DNA from: JABDQW01 sp942492025
GTDB taxonomy: Bacteria > Pseudomonadota > Gammaproteobacteria > SZUA-229
Length of the DNA: 64,000 nt
Reading direction: 5' to 3'
Assembly (NCBI GenBank): GCA_942492025.1
Contig: CALODJ010000012.1
Coordinates: forward strand, 1-64,000
Positions 54,445-63,960 of this stretch are shown piece after piece (positions within the stretch are counted from its first letter, which is position 1; every line of letters begins with the position of its first letter). A model generated the notes under the pieces. It worked only from the letters and a program-made list of their open reading frames with translations, did not search any database and was not told where the DNA came from. The position numbers and the translations under genes are program-made.

Positions 54445-54998
54445 TTGCCTTCCACTCCTTTTCTATTTTATTGAATATAAATCCTATACTCTTTTTCAGC
54501 TGCTAGGCTCGTCAGGACACAAAACACCTGCAAAAATCACCGCACAATCTCAAGTGGACACATCGAGCCGGTATAATGACACAGCTTTTGGAGGCGCCCA
54601 CTGTTAATAAACCATTTTAAGCTGTCGTGGTCAACTGTTTACGGACACTTTGGCTAGCTTCTTTTCATCATCCAGCGGTGATTGTAATACACCCACACGT
54701 ATTCCCGAACATCAGCAATGGCCCAAATTGATCCGCTATATCTGCTAATGGCTGACTCCGTTACCTTTGACCCTGTTACCCTTCCATAACGTTCGAGCCA
54801 TCCTGATATGGATATATGAACTATGAAACACTCTCAGTAGAGGCAGATCGTACTACGATCTACTCAAGGATAGAGCATCTATTGTAATAGTAGCAGGGGG
54901 AATAATTCACATTTCTTTATTTAAAATATCACAGATATAAGGCCTAGAGGCAGATAATATACATCGTCAGTTGAAGAACAAGGCATAGGGAAATAATT
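54445..54998. other. Spacer with IS3-type transposase scrap
   Basis: At about 54640-54720 the minus strand reads EYVWVYYNHRWMMKRS, the C-terminus of an IS3-family transposase. AAGTGGACACATCGAG-like and CGGACACTTT motifs nearby recall IS3 ends. Otherwise no gene. Confidence 0.5.
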
Positions 54999-55358
54999 AT
55001 GAAGAAACTACACAATATGTTAATTGTATTAGCATTGATGAGCTTCGAGGTCGGAGCTAAAGTCTACATAAACGGACAGTTGTACGAGGGATCAGCCCTG
55101 TATCAGCTGCAACAGGAATATGGTGATATCATACCATCGGGTAACTACTGGCTCATGCAGAACGGTAAATGGGGATATATGGGTAGCAATCAGGTTCAGG
55201 GTAATTTCTACACAGACAATCGATCCGTCGGTGCCAGTTCTAACGGCGGATATACAGATATCTATCCAGGATCAGGTTCCGTAGTAAAGGATGGTAAAAC
55301 TGGCTGCACATATTACGATCTTGGTGGCTACAGTTACAATAGCTGTGACGGTTTCTAG
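54999..55358 (+). CDS. Small exported hypothetical protein
   Basis: A 119-aa protein with a signal peptide (NMLIVLALMSFEVGA). Mature part: VYINGQLYEGSALYQLQQEY, GNYWLMQNGKWGYMG and a Gly/Ser/Tyr-rich tail with two cysteines (GCTYYDLGGYSYNSCDGF). The G-N-Y-W-L-x-x-N-G-x-W-G-Y motif recurs in other small secreted proteins I have seen but has no assigned function. A long AT-rich leader precedes it. Confidence 0.65.
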   Translation: MKKLHNMLIVLALMSFEVGAKVYINGQLYEGSALYQLQQEYGDIIPSGNYWLMQNGKWGYMGSNQVQGNFYTDNRSVGASSNGGYTDIYPGSGSVVKDGKTGCTYYDLGGYSYNSCDGF

Positions 55359-55888
55359 TAGCACCAGGAACAAGTTGGATATCCAATAGTTGGAAAAGAG
55401 CATAACTTGAGTACAACGCATTGGCGGTTGTGTTGGTCACCAATTCGGCAGTTTGATAGATTGAATCCGAAAGCGGTCAAAGGAAAGACGTAGTAAGACC
55501 CAGTCCAGTATTGTCAATTTATCGTACCGCTTACCGGTTATGCGCTTTATCGCTCAAGCTTGTGATGTTTGGGTTAGCCGTCTCAGCGGCATCGCTTGAA
55601 TAAGGAAACTGTGGTCAAAGCAAACCGCAAAACGGGCCAACTCCAGGGCATCGTTCACTTCAATCCCCAGTTATCGTACCGTGCTCTCCCGCTACCCCAA
55701 ACACCAAGGGTGCTGCTTGTGATCAACATGCATCGCCCTTTTTCTTTTATACTTCATATTTAATTCACAAGCTTCGATTATTGAATAAAGATAACCTGGC
55801 ATCAGCTGAAATGCAGCTGAGTTTGACCAGAGACAACCGATTGCTTTATTAATTACTATTGTTTTATTAATTACTTCAGGTGAATTTT
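55359..55888. other. Spacer before glmS with integrase-tail relic
   Basis: At 55630-55685 the minus strand reads STVR-stop-LGIEVNDALELARF, the same integrase tail as at 5691 with one stop. The AT-rich 55750-55885 stretch should hold the glmS promoter. No gene seen. Confidence 0.5.
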
Positions 55889-57724
55889 ATGTGCGGAATT
55901 GTCGGTGCTGTTGGTGATCGAAACGTAACACCGATCCTGCTGGAGGGTCTGCGACGGCTGGAATACCGTGGTTATGACTCGGCGGGTATTGCTGTGATCG
56001 ATGGCAAGGCCTGTCTCGATCGTGTTCGTCGTGTGGGCAAGGTCCAGTCACTGACCGATTCGCTGCAACAGTCGCCAATCCGGGGGCTCACCGGTGTCGC
56101 GCACACGCGCTGGGCCACGCACGGTGAGCCGAGCGAGTCGAATGCGCATCCGCACATCTGTGATGAATCCGTTGCTGTTGTGCATAACGGCATCATCGAA
56201 AACCACAGCGATTTGCGCGAACAGCAACTGGCGGAAGGCTTTCGATTCACCTCGGATACCGACACCGAAGTCGCTGTGCACCAGATCGAACATTATTTGC
56301 GTGAGAAAGGTGATCTGCTGGAGGCGGTACGTCACGCGGTGACCGACTTTGAGGGGGCCTATGCGCTGGGTGTGATCTCGGTGAGAGATCCGCACCGCAT
56401 GATCGCGGCACGCAGCGGGAGTCCGCTGGTGATCGGCGTCGGCCTGGGTGAACACTTCATTGCCTCCGATGCGTCCGCCCTGTTACCGGTGACGCGGTGT
56501 TTTATCTATCTGGACGAGGGTGACTTTGCTGATATCACCCCGGATACCCTGATAATCTACGACAAGCAGGGCAATGTTGTGGACCGGCCGGTGCGCGAGT
56601 CCGATCTCAGCTCTACGTCGACCAGCAAGGGTGGCTACCGCCATTACATGCTGAAAGAAATACATGAGCAACCATCGAGCCTGATCGAGGTGCTCGAAGG
56701 TCGTGTTCACGAAGGCAGAATTCTGGATACTGCCTTTGGCCCCGGAGCGGGTGAAATTCTGGATGCGGTCAAGCAGGTGCAGATCATTGCCTGTGGTACC
56801 AGTTATCACGCCGGCATGGTTGCACGCTACTGGCTGGAAGCGCTCGCCGGCATTCCCTGTGATGTCGAAGTCGCCAGTGAATACCGCTACCGCAAGCCGG
56901 TGTTATCACCCGATACCCTGGTCGTTACCGTTTCACAGTCGGGTGAGACCGCCGATACGCTGGCTGCATTGCGAGGGATCAAGGATGCCATCGGGCGCTT
57001 GTCCCTCGCCATCTGTAACGTAGCGGAAAGCTCGCTGGTGCGTGAAAGCGAGCTCAAATTGATGACACGGGCCGGGCCGGAGATCGGTGTCGCCTCGACC
57101 AAGGCGTTTACTACCCAGCTGATAGCGCTGTTGATGCTGGTGCTGGTGCTGGGGTCGCGGCGTCAGTTATCGGCCGAAAAAGCAGACGCATTGATGCATC
57201 ATGTGGTGGAATTGCCCAGTTTGATGGACAGGATTATGGCGTCCGCCGGCAACATCAGCGACTGGGCTGATGGGTTTGCCGACAAGGGTAACGCGATTTT
57301 TCTCGGCAGAGGGCTGCTCTATCCCATCGCGCTCGAGGGCGCGCTCAAGCTCAAGGAAATTTCCTATATACACGCTGACGCCTATCCCGCGGGGGAACTC
57401 AAGCACGGCCCCATCGCACTGATCGATCCCGAGATGCCAACGATCGCGCTCGCCTGCAAAGACGGTCAGGAAGGCAAAATCAAGTCGAACCTGCGCGAGG
57501 TGTTGGCGCGTGGCGGCGAAGTCTATCTGTTTGCCGGCGAGGATCTGGAGCTGGGCGATCTCGGGGAGCACTGTCATATCATGCCAGTACCGGCCGTGAT
57601 GCCGGAACTGGCGCCCGTGCTCTACGCATTACCGCTGCAGCTGTTCGCCTACTACGTTGCTGTTCACAAAGGCACCGATGTGGACCAGCCGCGCAATCTG
57701 GCCAAGTCGGTCACGGTCGAATAA
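55889..57724 (+). CDS. glmS: Glutamine-fructose-6-phosphate aminotransferase (isomerizing)
   Basis: A 611-aa enzyme making glucosamine-6-phosphate for peptidoglycan and LPS. The N-terminal Cys (CGIVGAVGDR after Met removal) is the glutaminase nucleophile; VAHTRWATHGEPSESNAHPH and two SIS domains (IACGTSYHAGMVARYWLE, FLGRGLLYPIALEGALKLKE) follow, ending AKSVTVE. Start ATG 55889 gives the exact CGIVG start; an upstream TTG is discarded. Full length. No glmU upstream. Confidence 0.97.
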   Translation: MCGIVGAVGDRNVTPILLEGLRRLEYRGYDSAGIAVIDGKACLDRVRRVGKVQSLTDSLQQSPIRGLTGVAHTRWATHGEPSESNAHPHICDESVAVVHNGIIENHSDLREQQLAEGFRFTSDTDTEVAVHQIEHYLREKGDLLEAVRHAVTDFEGAYALGVISVRDPHRMIAARSGSPLVIGVGLGEHFIASDASALLPVTRCFIYLDEGDFADITPDTLIIYDKQGNVVDRPVRESDLSSTSTSKGGYRHYMLKEIHEQPSSLIEVLEGRVHEGRILDTAFGPGAGEILDAVKQVQIIACGTSYHAGMVARYWLEALAGIPCDVEVASEYRYRKPVLSPDTLVVTVSQSGETADTLAALRGIKDAIGRLSLAICNVAESSLVRESELKLMTRAGPEIGVASTKAFTTQLIALLMLVLVLGSRRQLSAEKADALMHHVVELPSLMDRIMASAGNISDWADGFADKGNAIFLGRGLLYPIALEGALKLKEISYIHADAYPAGELKHGPIALIDPEMPTIALACKDGQEGKIKSNLREVLARGGEVYLFAGEDLELGDLGEHCHIMPVPAVMPELAPVLYALPLQLFAYYVAVHKGTDVDQPRNLAKSVTVE

Positions 57725-57922
57725 AGACGCTGTGTGGATGCTGTTTAATCCGCCGGCTTATACATCCAGATGTCAGCGCTCTGTGTACGCGGATCTGGCC
57801 TATTTGGCCAACTGATACCGGATCTGATGTCATTAAACCGTCACAATCAGAATTCCGTTAGTCGTGTTTTATCCGCCTTATTCGTGATAATCTATCGCTG
57901 TCTCATATAGATCAAGGACCTA

Positions 57923-59296
57923 ATGACCCGCAAGCTGTACATCAAGACATTCGGCTGCCAGATGAACGAATACGATTCGGACAGAATTTCCGATGTGTTG
58001 GCTGAATCCCATAATCTTGAATTGACGCCTGATCCCGAGGAAGCTGACGTGCTTCTGCTCAATACCTGCTCTATCCGCGAAAAAGCCCAGGAGAAGGTGT
58101 TCTCCCAGCTCGGCCGCTGGAAAACCTGGAAACAGCACAAACCCGGTCTTGTGATTGGTGTCGGCGGCTGTGTGGCCAGTCAGGAAGGTGACGCCATTCA
58201 GCAGCGTGCCCCCTATGTCGATGTGGTCTTTGGTCCGCAGACGATTCACCGCCTGCCGCAGATGCTGGATGATGTTGGCCGGACGCACAAGCACCTGATT
58301 GACGTCAGCTTTCCAGAAATAGAGAAATTTGACCATTTGCCCGAAGCCAAAGCGGAAGGGCCGAGCGCGTTTGTTTCCATAATGGAAGGATGCAGCAAGT
58401 ACTGCAGTTTCTGTGTGGTGCCGTATACCCGGGGTGAAGAAGTCAGCCGGCCGTTTGATGACATCCTCGCCGAAGTGGCCGGACTGGCGGCCCAGGGGGT
58501 ACGTGAGGTCAATCTGCTCGGGCAGAATGTGAATGCTTATCGGGGCGTGATGGGCGATGATGCCGACGGCGAAACGGAACAGGCCGATCTTGCGCTGCTG
58601 ATCAACTATATCGCGGCGATCGATGGCATCGATCGTATCCGTTTCACGACCTCACACCCACTGGAATTTTCCGACAATTTGATCCAGGCCTATGCTGATG
58701 TGCCTGAACTGGTCAGCTTCGTACATTTACCGGTGCAATCCGGCTCTGACCGCGTCCTGGCTGCAATGAAACGCGGTCATACCGCGCTGGAATACAGACA
58801 TATTATTCGCAAACTGCGCCAGGTGCGACCCGATATCGCGATATCGTCAGATTTTATCGTGGGTTTCCCGGGCGAGACCGATGCGGATTTCGATGCGACC
58901 ATGGCGTTGATCGATGCTATCGATTTTGACCAGTCCTTCAGCTTTATTTACAGTGCGCGTCCAGGGACACCTGCAGCGGCACTGCCCGATAACACACCGC
59001 TGGATATCAAAAAGCAGCGTCTGGCCTGCCTGCAGCAAGATATTGCAGCGCGTGCGCATCGATTCAGTCAGGCCATGATTGGCACGGTGCAGCGCGTGCT
59101 GGTTGAAGGCCCTTCGAGGAAAAGTGACAGACAGATGTCGGGCCGTTCTGAAAACAACCGCGTGGTCAACTTCGATGGCAGTGCTGAGCTGACAGGCTGT
59201 TTCGTCGATATTTTGATCACCGATGCCTATGCCCATTCGCTGCAGGGTGAAATCCTGGCCCATCGTGAAATTCAGTCCCAACGTCAACTAGCCTGA
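57923..59296 (+). CDS. miaB: tRNA-2-methylthio-N6-dimethylallyladenosine synthase
   Basis: A 457-aa radical-SAM methylthiotransferase acting on A37 of tRNAs. N-terminal UPF0004 domain with cluster cysteines (TFGCQMNEYDSDRI, LLNTCSIREKA, GGCVASQEG), radical-SAM motif GCSKYCSFCVVPYTRG, and a C-terminal TRAM domain (TVQRVLVEGPSRKSDRQMSG). First gene of the miaB-ybeZ-ybeY-corC-lnt series. Confidence 0.97.
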   Translation: MTRKLYIKTFGCQMNEYDSDRISDVLAESHNLELTPDPEEADVLLLNTCSIREKAQEKVFSQLGRWKTWKQHKPGLVIGVGGCVASQEGDAIQQRAPYVDVVFGPQTIHRLPQMLDDVGRTHKHLIDVSFPEIEKFDHLPEAKAEGPSAFVSIMEGCSKYCSFCVVPYTRGEEVSRPFDDILAEVAGLAAQGVREVNLLGQNVNAYRGVMGDDADGETEQADLALLINYIAAIDGIDRIRFTTSHPLEFSDNLIQAYADVPELVSFVHLPVQSGSDRVLAAMKRGHTALEYRHIIRKLRQVRPDIAISSDFIVGFPGETDADFDATMALIDAIDFDQSFSFIYSARPGTPAAALPDNTPLDIKKQRLACLQQDIAARAHRFSQAMIGTVQRVLVEGPSRKSDRQMSGRSENNRVVNFDGSAELTGCFVDILITDAYAHSLQGEILAHREIQSQRQLA

Positions 59297-59319
59297 GAGT
59301 GTTCAGTCAAACATAACGC

Positions 59320-60294
59320 ATGCCCGTAAAAATCGTCAAAAGCCTGGATTTCGACCTGGTACCTACCGACAACAATCGTTTGGCCAATCTATGCGGTCAG
59401 TTCAATGAACATCTGCATCAGCTGGAATCGTATTTTGATGTCGGCATCGCTTGCCGCAGCAGCCATTTTCAAATCGAGGGGCGTGATGAAAACCAGCGTG
59501 CAGCCATGGCTGCCATCAAGAACCTCTACAACGCAACAGACAAGGAGACACTGACGCCATCGAGTGTGCAGCTCTACCTGACCGAGTCGAGTGGTGAGGA
59601 CGCGGGCGATCAACAGCGCAAGGACGAACAGCACCGCTGGAGCATGAAGACCAGCAAGGTGATGATCAAGGGGCGTGGCAGGAATCAGGTCGAGTATCTG
59701 AAACAGATCAGGACCTTCGATCTGACCCTGGGTGTAGGGCCGGCAGGCACGGGTAAAACCTATCTGGCGGTGGCCAGTGCCGTCAATGCCCTGGAGAACG
59801 ATGAGGTCCAGCGTCTGGTGCTGGTGCGCCCCGCCGTCGAGGCCGGTGAGCGCCTTGGATTCCTTCCGGGTGATCTGGCGCAGAAGATTGACCCTTATTT
59901 ACGCCCGATGTACGACGCTTTATATGAGATGATGGGCTTTCAAAAGGTCGCGAAACTGATCGAGCGCAACGTGATCGAGATCGCACCACTGGCCTACATG
60001 CGCGGGCGCACGCTGAATGATTCCTTTATTATTCTTGATGAGGCACAGAATACCACCATCGATCAGATGAAAATGTTCCTGACGCGCATCGGCTTCGGTT
60101 CCAGGGCAGTCGTGACCGGTGATGTGACACAGGTCGATCTGCCGCGCGATAAAATGTCGGGTCTGCGTCACAGCATGCACTTGTTGCGGGGTGTCGAAGG
60201 TATCGGGATTACCCATTTCGCTGCAGCGGACGTGGTCCGTCATCCACTGGTCAAGAAGATTGTCGATGCCTACGACAAGGAAGATACCAATTGA
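59320..60294 (+). CDS. ybeZ: PhoH-like ATPase
   Basis: A 324-aa P-loop protein. Walker A is GVGPAGTGKTYLAVASAV, Walker B region FIILDEAQNTT, and TRIGFGSRAVVTGDVTQVDL is the family signature. It partners YbeY in rRNA processing and ribosome quality control. Stop overlaps the ybeY start (TGATG). Confidence 0.95.
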   Translation: MPVKIVKSLDFDLVPTDNNRLANLCGQFNEHLHQLESYFDVGIACRSSHFQIEGRDENQRAAMAAIKNLYNATDKETLTPSSVQLYLTESSGEDAGDQQRKDEQHRWSMKTSKVMIKGRGRNQVEYLKQIRTFDLTLGVGPAGTGKTYLAVASAVNALENDEVQRLVLVRPAVEAGERLGFLPGDLAQKIDPYLRPMYDALYEMMGFQKVAKLIERNVIEIAPLAYMRGRTLNDSFIILDEAQNTTIDQMKMFLTRIGFGSRAVVTGDVTQVDLPRDKMSGLRHSMHLLRGVEGIGITHFAAADVVRHPLVKKIVDAYDKEDTN

Positions 60295-60773
60295 TGTCTG
60301 CGAGCGTGGAAATGTCTGTTTCCGAGTCAGTGGAAGCAGAAGAAGATATACCGGATACGCCAAGCGTGCAGCAATGGGCCGAAAAAGCGTATTTGTCGGA
60401 CGATTCTGTCGTCGTCAGCGTGCAGATCGTCAGTGCTGACGAAATGCGTCAACTCAATGCTACGTGGCGCGGCAGTGACAAGTCGACCAATGTGCTGTCT
60501 TTTCCGATGCGCACCCCCGAAGTCGTTGAATTGAAAATACTCGGTGATCTAGCCTTGTGCGCGGCAGTGATCAACGCAGAGGCGAGACAACAGCACAAGA
60601 TGGAAAAGGCGCACTGGGCGCACATGCTGGTGCACGGTATGTTGCATCTGCAGGGCTATGATCATGTTGATGATACACAGGCTGAAGCGATGGAAGCCCT
60701 GGAGATCCACATTCTCAACCAGCTCGGCTTCAGCAACCCCTACCTGGAAAACGCCGACAAGCGCGTGGTCTAA
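60294..60773 (+). CDS. ybeY: Endoribonuclease YbeY
   Basis: A 159-aa single-strand RNase for 16S rRNA 3' maturation. The metal site is clear: LVHGMLHLQGYDHVDD (H-G-x-L-H-L-x-G-Y-D-H). GSDKSTNVLSFPM is the second conserved box. Start ATG 60294 overlaps the ybeZ stop. Confidence 0.96.
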   Translation: MSASVEMSVSESVEAEEDIPDTPSVQQWAEKAYLSDDSVVVSVQIVSADEMRQLNATWRGSDKSTNVLSFPMRTPEVVELKILGDLALCAAVINAEARQQHKMEKAHWAHMLVHGMLHLQGYDHVDDTQAEAMEALEIHILNQLGFSNPYLENADKRVV

Positions 60774-60781
60774 CAATAATA

Positions 60782-61660
60782 ATGATGACGATGAACACTG
60801 CACAACATAATACCTCACTGATGAAACGAATCTTTGCTGCTATCACGTCGCTATGGGGCAAGAAGAAGAGCGAGCGGACCAAATTACTGGAATTGCTCAG
60901 GGAAAGCCAGAAACAAGGCCTGATCGATATGGATGCCTTGATCATGATCGAGGGAGTATTTCAGGTTTCCGAAATGCGCGTCAGGGATATCATGGTGCCG
61001 CGTTCGCACATGGTCGTGATTCAGGAGGACCAGAGCGTGGAAAAGATGTTGTCGATTGTTTCAGCTTCAGGGCATTCGCGTTTCCCTGTCATCGATGAAA
61101 GCCTGGATGAGATCGTGGGTATATTACTGGCGAAAGATCTCGCGCACTACAGCAATGAATCGAGCCGCCAGTCTTTCGAACTCAAAGACATACTCCGCCC
61201 CGCTGTGTTTGTCCCCGAGAGTAAGCGCCTGAATGTATTACTCAAAGATTTCCGAACCAGCCGTAACCATATGGCCATCGTTATCGATGAATACAGCGGC
61301 GTGGCCGGCCTGGTGACGATCGAGGATGTTCTCGAACAAATCGTCGGACAAATCGATGATGAACATGATGCGGCGGATGCCATCAACATCCATCGACACG
61401 GATTTCATCGCTATACATTGAAAGGCGTGACTCCGATCGCCGAGTTTAATGCATTTTTTGGTACCGATTTCAGTAACGATCAGTTTGATACGGTGGCTGG
61501 TTTGATCCTGAATGAACTCGGTCACATGCCGGAACGTGGTGAAGAGGTCACCATCGATAATTACCAGTTTAAAATTATCAGTTCCAGTTCGAGGCGTATT
61601 AACAACCTGCAGATTACCTTGCTGCCAGAGACCAGGTCGGTAACATCGGGCACCGCCTGA
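60782..61660 (+). CDS. corC: CorC-family transporter-associated CBS protein
   Basis: A 292-aa soluble protein with paired CBS domains (VRDIMVPRSHMVVIQEDQSV; HSRFPVIDESLDEIVGILLA; GVAGLVTIEDVLEQIVGQID) and a C-terminal CorC_HlyC domain (NAFFGTDFSNDQFDTVAGLI). Implicated in Mg/Co efflux. The start could be any of three ATG codons in the first twelve bases of the frame; the first is given. Confidence 0.93.
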   Translation: MMTMNTAQHNTSLMKRIFAAITSLWGKKKSERTKLLELLRESQKQGLIDMDALIMIEGVFQVSEMRVRDIMVPRSHMVVIQEDQSVEKMLSIVSASGHSRFPVIDESLDEIVGILLAKDLAHYSNESSRQSFELKDILRPAVFVPESKRLNVLLKDFRTSRNHMAIVIDEYSGVAGLVTIEDVLEQIVGQIDDEHDAADAINIHRHGFHRYTLKGVTPIAEFNAFFGTDFSNDQFDTVAGLILNELGHMPERGEEVTIDNYQFKIISSSSRRINNLQITLLPETRSVTSGTA

Positions 61661-61780
61661 TGTCGCTGAGCCCGCAACTTCACCATCGCCCCTTGTTTCA
61701 TAGCACCGCCTATGCATCCGTGGGCGACGGTCCAGCCTGCCTGGCTGGCTTCCCCGGAACATCCCGTACCGGCGTGTAAT

Positions 61781-63301
61781 ATGGCGCTTGGCACTGTGCT
61801 CTCACCGCTGTTGCAGACAGATCGCTGGCCGGCGATGATGTCCAGCCTGCTCGCCGGTTCATTCATGACACTTGCATTCGCTCCGTTTGACTGGAGTCTG
61901 CTGGTCTACCCGCTGATGGCCCTGCTTTTTTACCACTGGCTCAGAGCGGGTGCCTTTCAGGCTTTTCTGCACGTCTGGCTGTTCAGTCTAGGTATGCGCC
62001 TGAGCGGCATTTGCTGGATATTTTTCAGTCTGTATTTCCACGGTGACAGTCCCGCAATACTCGCGGTAGCGATCGTTGTTCTGTTGTCAGCTGGGCTGGC
62101 ACTGTTCCCGGCAACGGCGGCTTATCTGGCGACACGCTATTGTCGTGCGAATGATTGGCTGCGTTTAATGCTCGTATTCCCGTGTACCTGGTTGTTGGCG
62201 GAGTGGACGGTTGGTATCACCCTGACTGGCTTCGCCTGGATGCAGCCGGGTTATACGCAGATCGACTGGCCGCTGGCCGGTTATGCCCCCCTGTTTGGAA
62301 ACCATGCCGTCGGTGGTTTGGTCGCCGTGTGTGCTGGAGCCTTAACCGCCGTTGTGCAAAAGACGCTGTCCTGGCAAAAGGTGCTCATCGTCGTCGGCCT
62401 GATATGGGTTGTTGGATGGGCATTGCAACAGATCAACTGGACCGAGCCGGCCGGGGAGGAGATCAAGGTCGCCCTGATCCAGGGAAACATACCGCAAGCG
62501 CTGAAATGGAAGCGTCATATGCACAGTAAAACCCTGGCGATCTATCGTGATCTGACGCTAGAGCATACGGATGCCGACCTGATTATCTGGCCGGAAACGG
62601 CGATACCGGATTACAGGCATCGGGTGCCCGGCTATATCATTGGCATGCGACAGGCGATGCAGCAAAGCGACACCGATCTGTTGATGGGGCTGTTCATAAA
62701 AAGCCTGGACAGCGGCCGTTATTACAACAGCGTGCTCAGTGTCAACGGTGGTGAATACCGTAAACGCCACCTGGTACCCTTGGGCGAATATATCCCGCTC
62801 CGGTCTTTGATTGGTTTTTTCAGTCGCTGGATTAATATACCGATGTCAGACATTGACTCCGGCCCGGATGACCAGTCTTTACTGGTTGTGGCGGGGCAGC
62901 CGGTGGGTGTCAGCATATGCTTCGAAGATATCTTCTCCAGGGATGTGCGCAGGGATCTGCCGCAAGCTACGATACTGGTGAACGTCAGCAATGACGCCTG
63001 GTTTGACGGTTCACACGAACCGCGACAGCATCATGCGATCGCGCGGATGCGGGCACTGGAAAGCGGTCGCTACATGCTGCGTGCAACCAATACCGGCATC
63101 TCCTCCATCATCGGCCCTAAGGGTGAAGAAGTCCTGGTGGCCCCGGCATTGGAGCGCCATGTGCTCAGGGGCAATGTCACGCCGCTCAAAGGCCAGACGC
63201 CCTATGTATTCTGGGGTGACGGCTTCGCGCTGTTGTTCGCGCTTTTAGTGCCTGGCGCGATTTGCCTGTGGCCGCAGTTGCAGAAACGGGCTAGCCCCTG
63301 A
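61781..63301 (+). CDS. lnt: Apolipoprotein N-acyltransferase
   Basis: A 506-aa inner-membrane enzyme that N-acylates lipoproteins. About six N-terminal helices are followed by a nitrilase-type domain with the catalytic triad: Glu in DLIIWPETAIPD, Lys in YRKRHLVPLGEYIP and Cys in GVSICFEDIFSRD. Start ATG 61781 gives family length; the frame opens at 61712. The gene's 3' end overlaps the convergent ybeL-like gene by 11 bp. Confidence 0.95.
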   Translation: MALGTVLSPLLQTDRWPAMMSSLLAGSFMTLAFAPFDWSLLVYPLMALLFYHWLRAGAFQAFLHVWLFSLGMRLSGICWIFFSLYFHGDSPAILAVAIVVLLSAGLALFPATAAYLATRYCRANDWLRLMLVFPCTWLLAEWTVGITLTGFAWMQPGYTQIDWPLAGYAPLFGNHAVGGLVAVCAGALTAVVQKTLSWQKVLIVVGLIWVVGWALQQINWTEPAGEEIKVALIQGNIPQALKWKRHMHSKTLAIYRDLTLEHTDADLIIWPETAIPDYRHRVPGYIIGMRQAMQQSDTDLLMGLFIKSLDSGRYYNSVLSVNGGEYRKRHLVPLGEYIPLRSLIGFFSRWINIPMSDIDSGPDDQSLLVVAGQPVGVSICFEDIFSRDVRRDLPQATILVNVSNDAWFDGSHEPRQHHAIARMRALESGRYMLRATNTGISSIIGPKGEEVLVAPALERHVLRGNVTPLKGQTPYVFWGDGFALLFALLVPGAICLWPQLQKRASP

Positions 63302-63803
63302 ACTCAGCGCGTTTGAAGGTATCGTGCCCGCATTTGACGCATTTCTTGATGTGCGAGGTGGTGGTAAAGGCAACCTTGTGGCCGCACGCCGTGCATTGCA
63401 GTGTTCCCGGCCCGGTGATTTCACCTGAATAGTACAGGCTAAGTTCACGATTCTGCACGCCGAATTGTTCCAGTTCAAGACGGGTTTTATCAGCCACTGA
63501 CAGGAACAGATCGATCAGCTTGCGTTCGATAACCTCGATGTCCAGCATCAGCCAGTCACTGAATTCTGAACTGCTTTCCATCATGTATTCTGCCGCATCG
63601 TTGATGTCGCGCTTGATGAAATTGCTGATTTCTTCTGCTTCATCCTGGGTGATATCACTGATATGTGTTATTTCCTCTCTGGCCATCAATATCGCTTTAC
63701 TCAGCGACATGTCGCTGTCTTCTGCCTTTTCAAAAGCTGACCTGATGGAGGCCATCATGTGGTTGTATGCTTCGATCAGTCGGTGAGATGGTTGCTCGCT
63801 CAT
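63291..63803 (-). CDS. ybeL: YbeL-like zinc-ribbon protein (DUF1451)
   Basis: A 170-aa protein: helical N-terminus (LIEAYNHMMASIRSAFEKAE) and a C-terminal zinc ribbon CTACGHKVAF...CVKCGHDTF with four cysteines. The same gene lies between lnt and leuS in many gammaproteobacteria. Function unknown. Start 63803 is chosen by family length (frame opens at 63854). Confidence 0.88.
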   Translation of the reverse strand: MSEQPSHRLIEAYNHMMASIRSAFEKAEDSDMSLSKAILMAREEITHISDITQDEAEEISNFIKRDINDAAEYMMESSSEFSDWLMLDIEVIERKLIDLFLSVADKTRLELEQFGVQNRELSLYYSGEITGPGTLQCTACGHKVAFTTTSHIKKCVKCGHDTFKRAEFRG

Positions 63804-63960
63804 TTGAATCATCATGCTCCGTAGAAATGTGTTTTCCGGTTTCTTTGCTAGCACCTCTAGTGTATCCTTTCAGCCGCCTGAGTTTCATTAATATTGATCA
63901 AATTTATAGTCCACATAATTTTGCGTTGCAGGGCCACCCGACGAACTGTAGTCAATCAAT

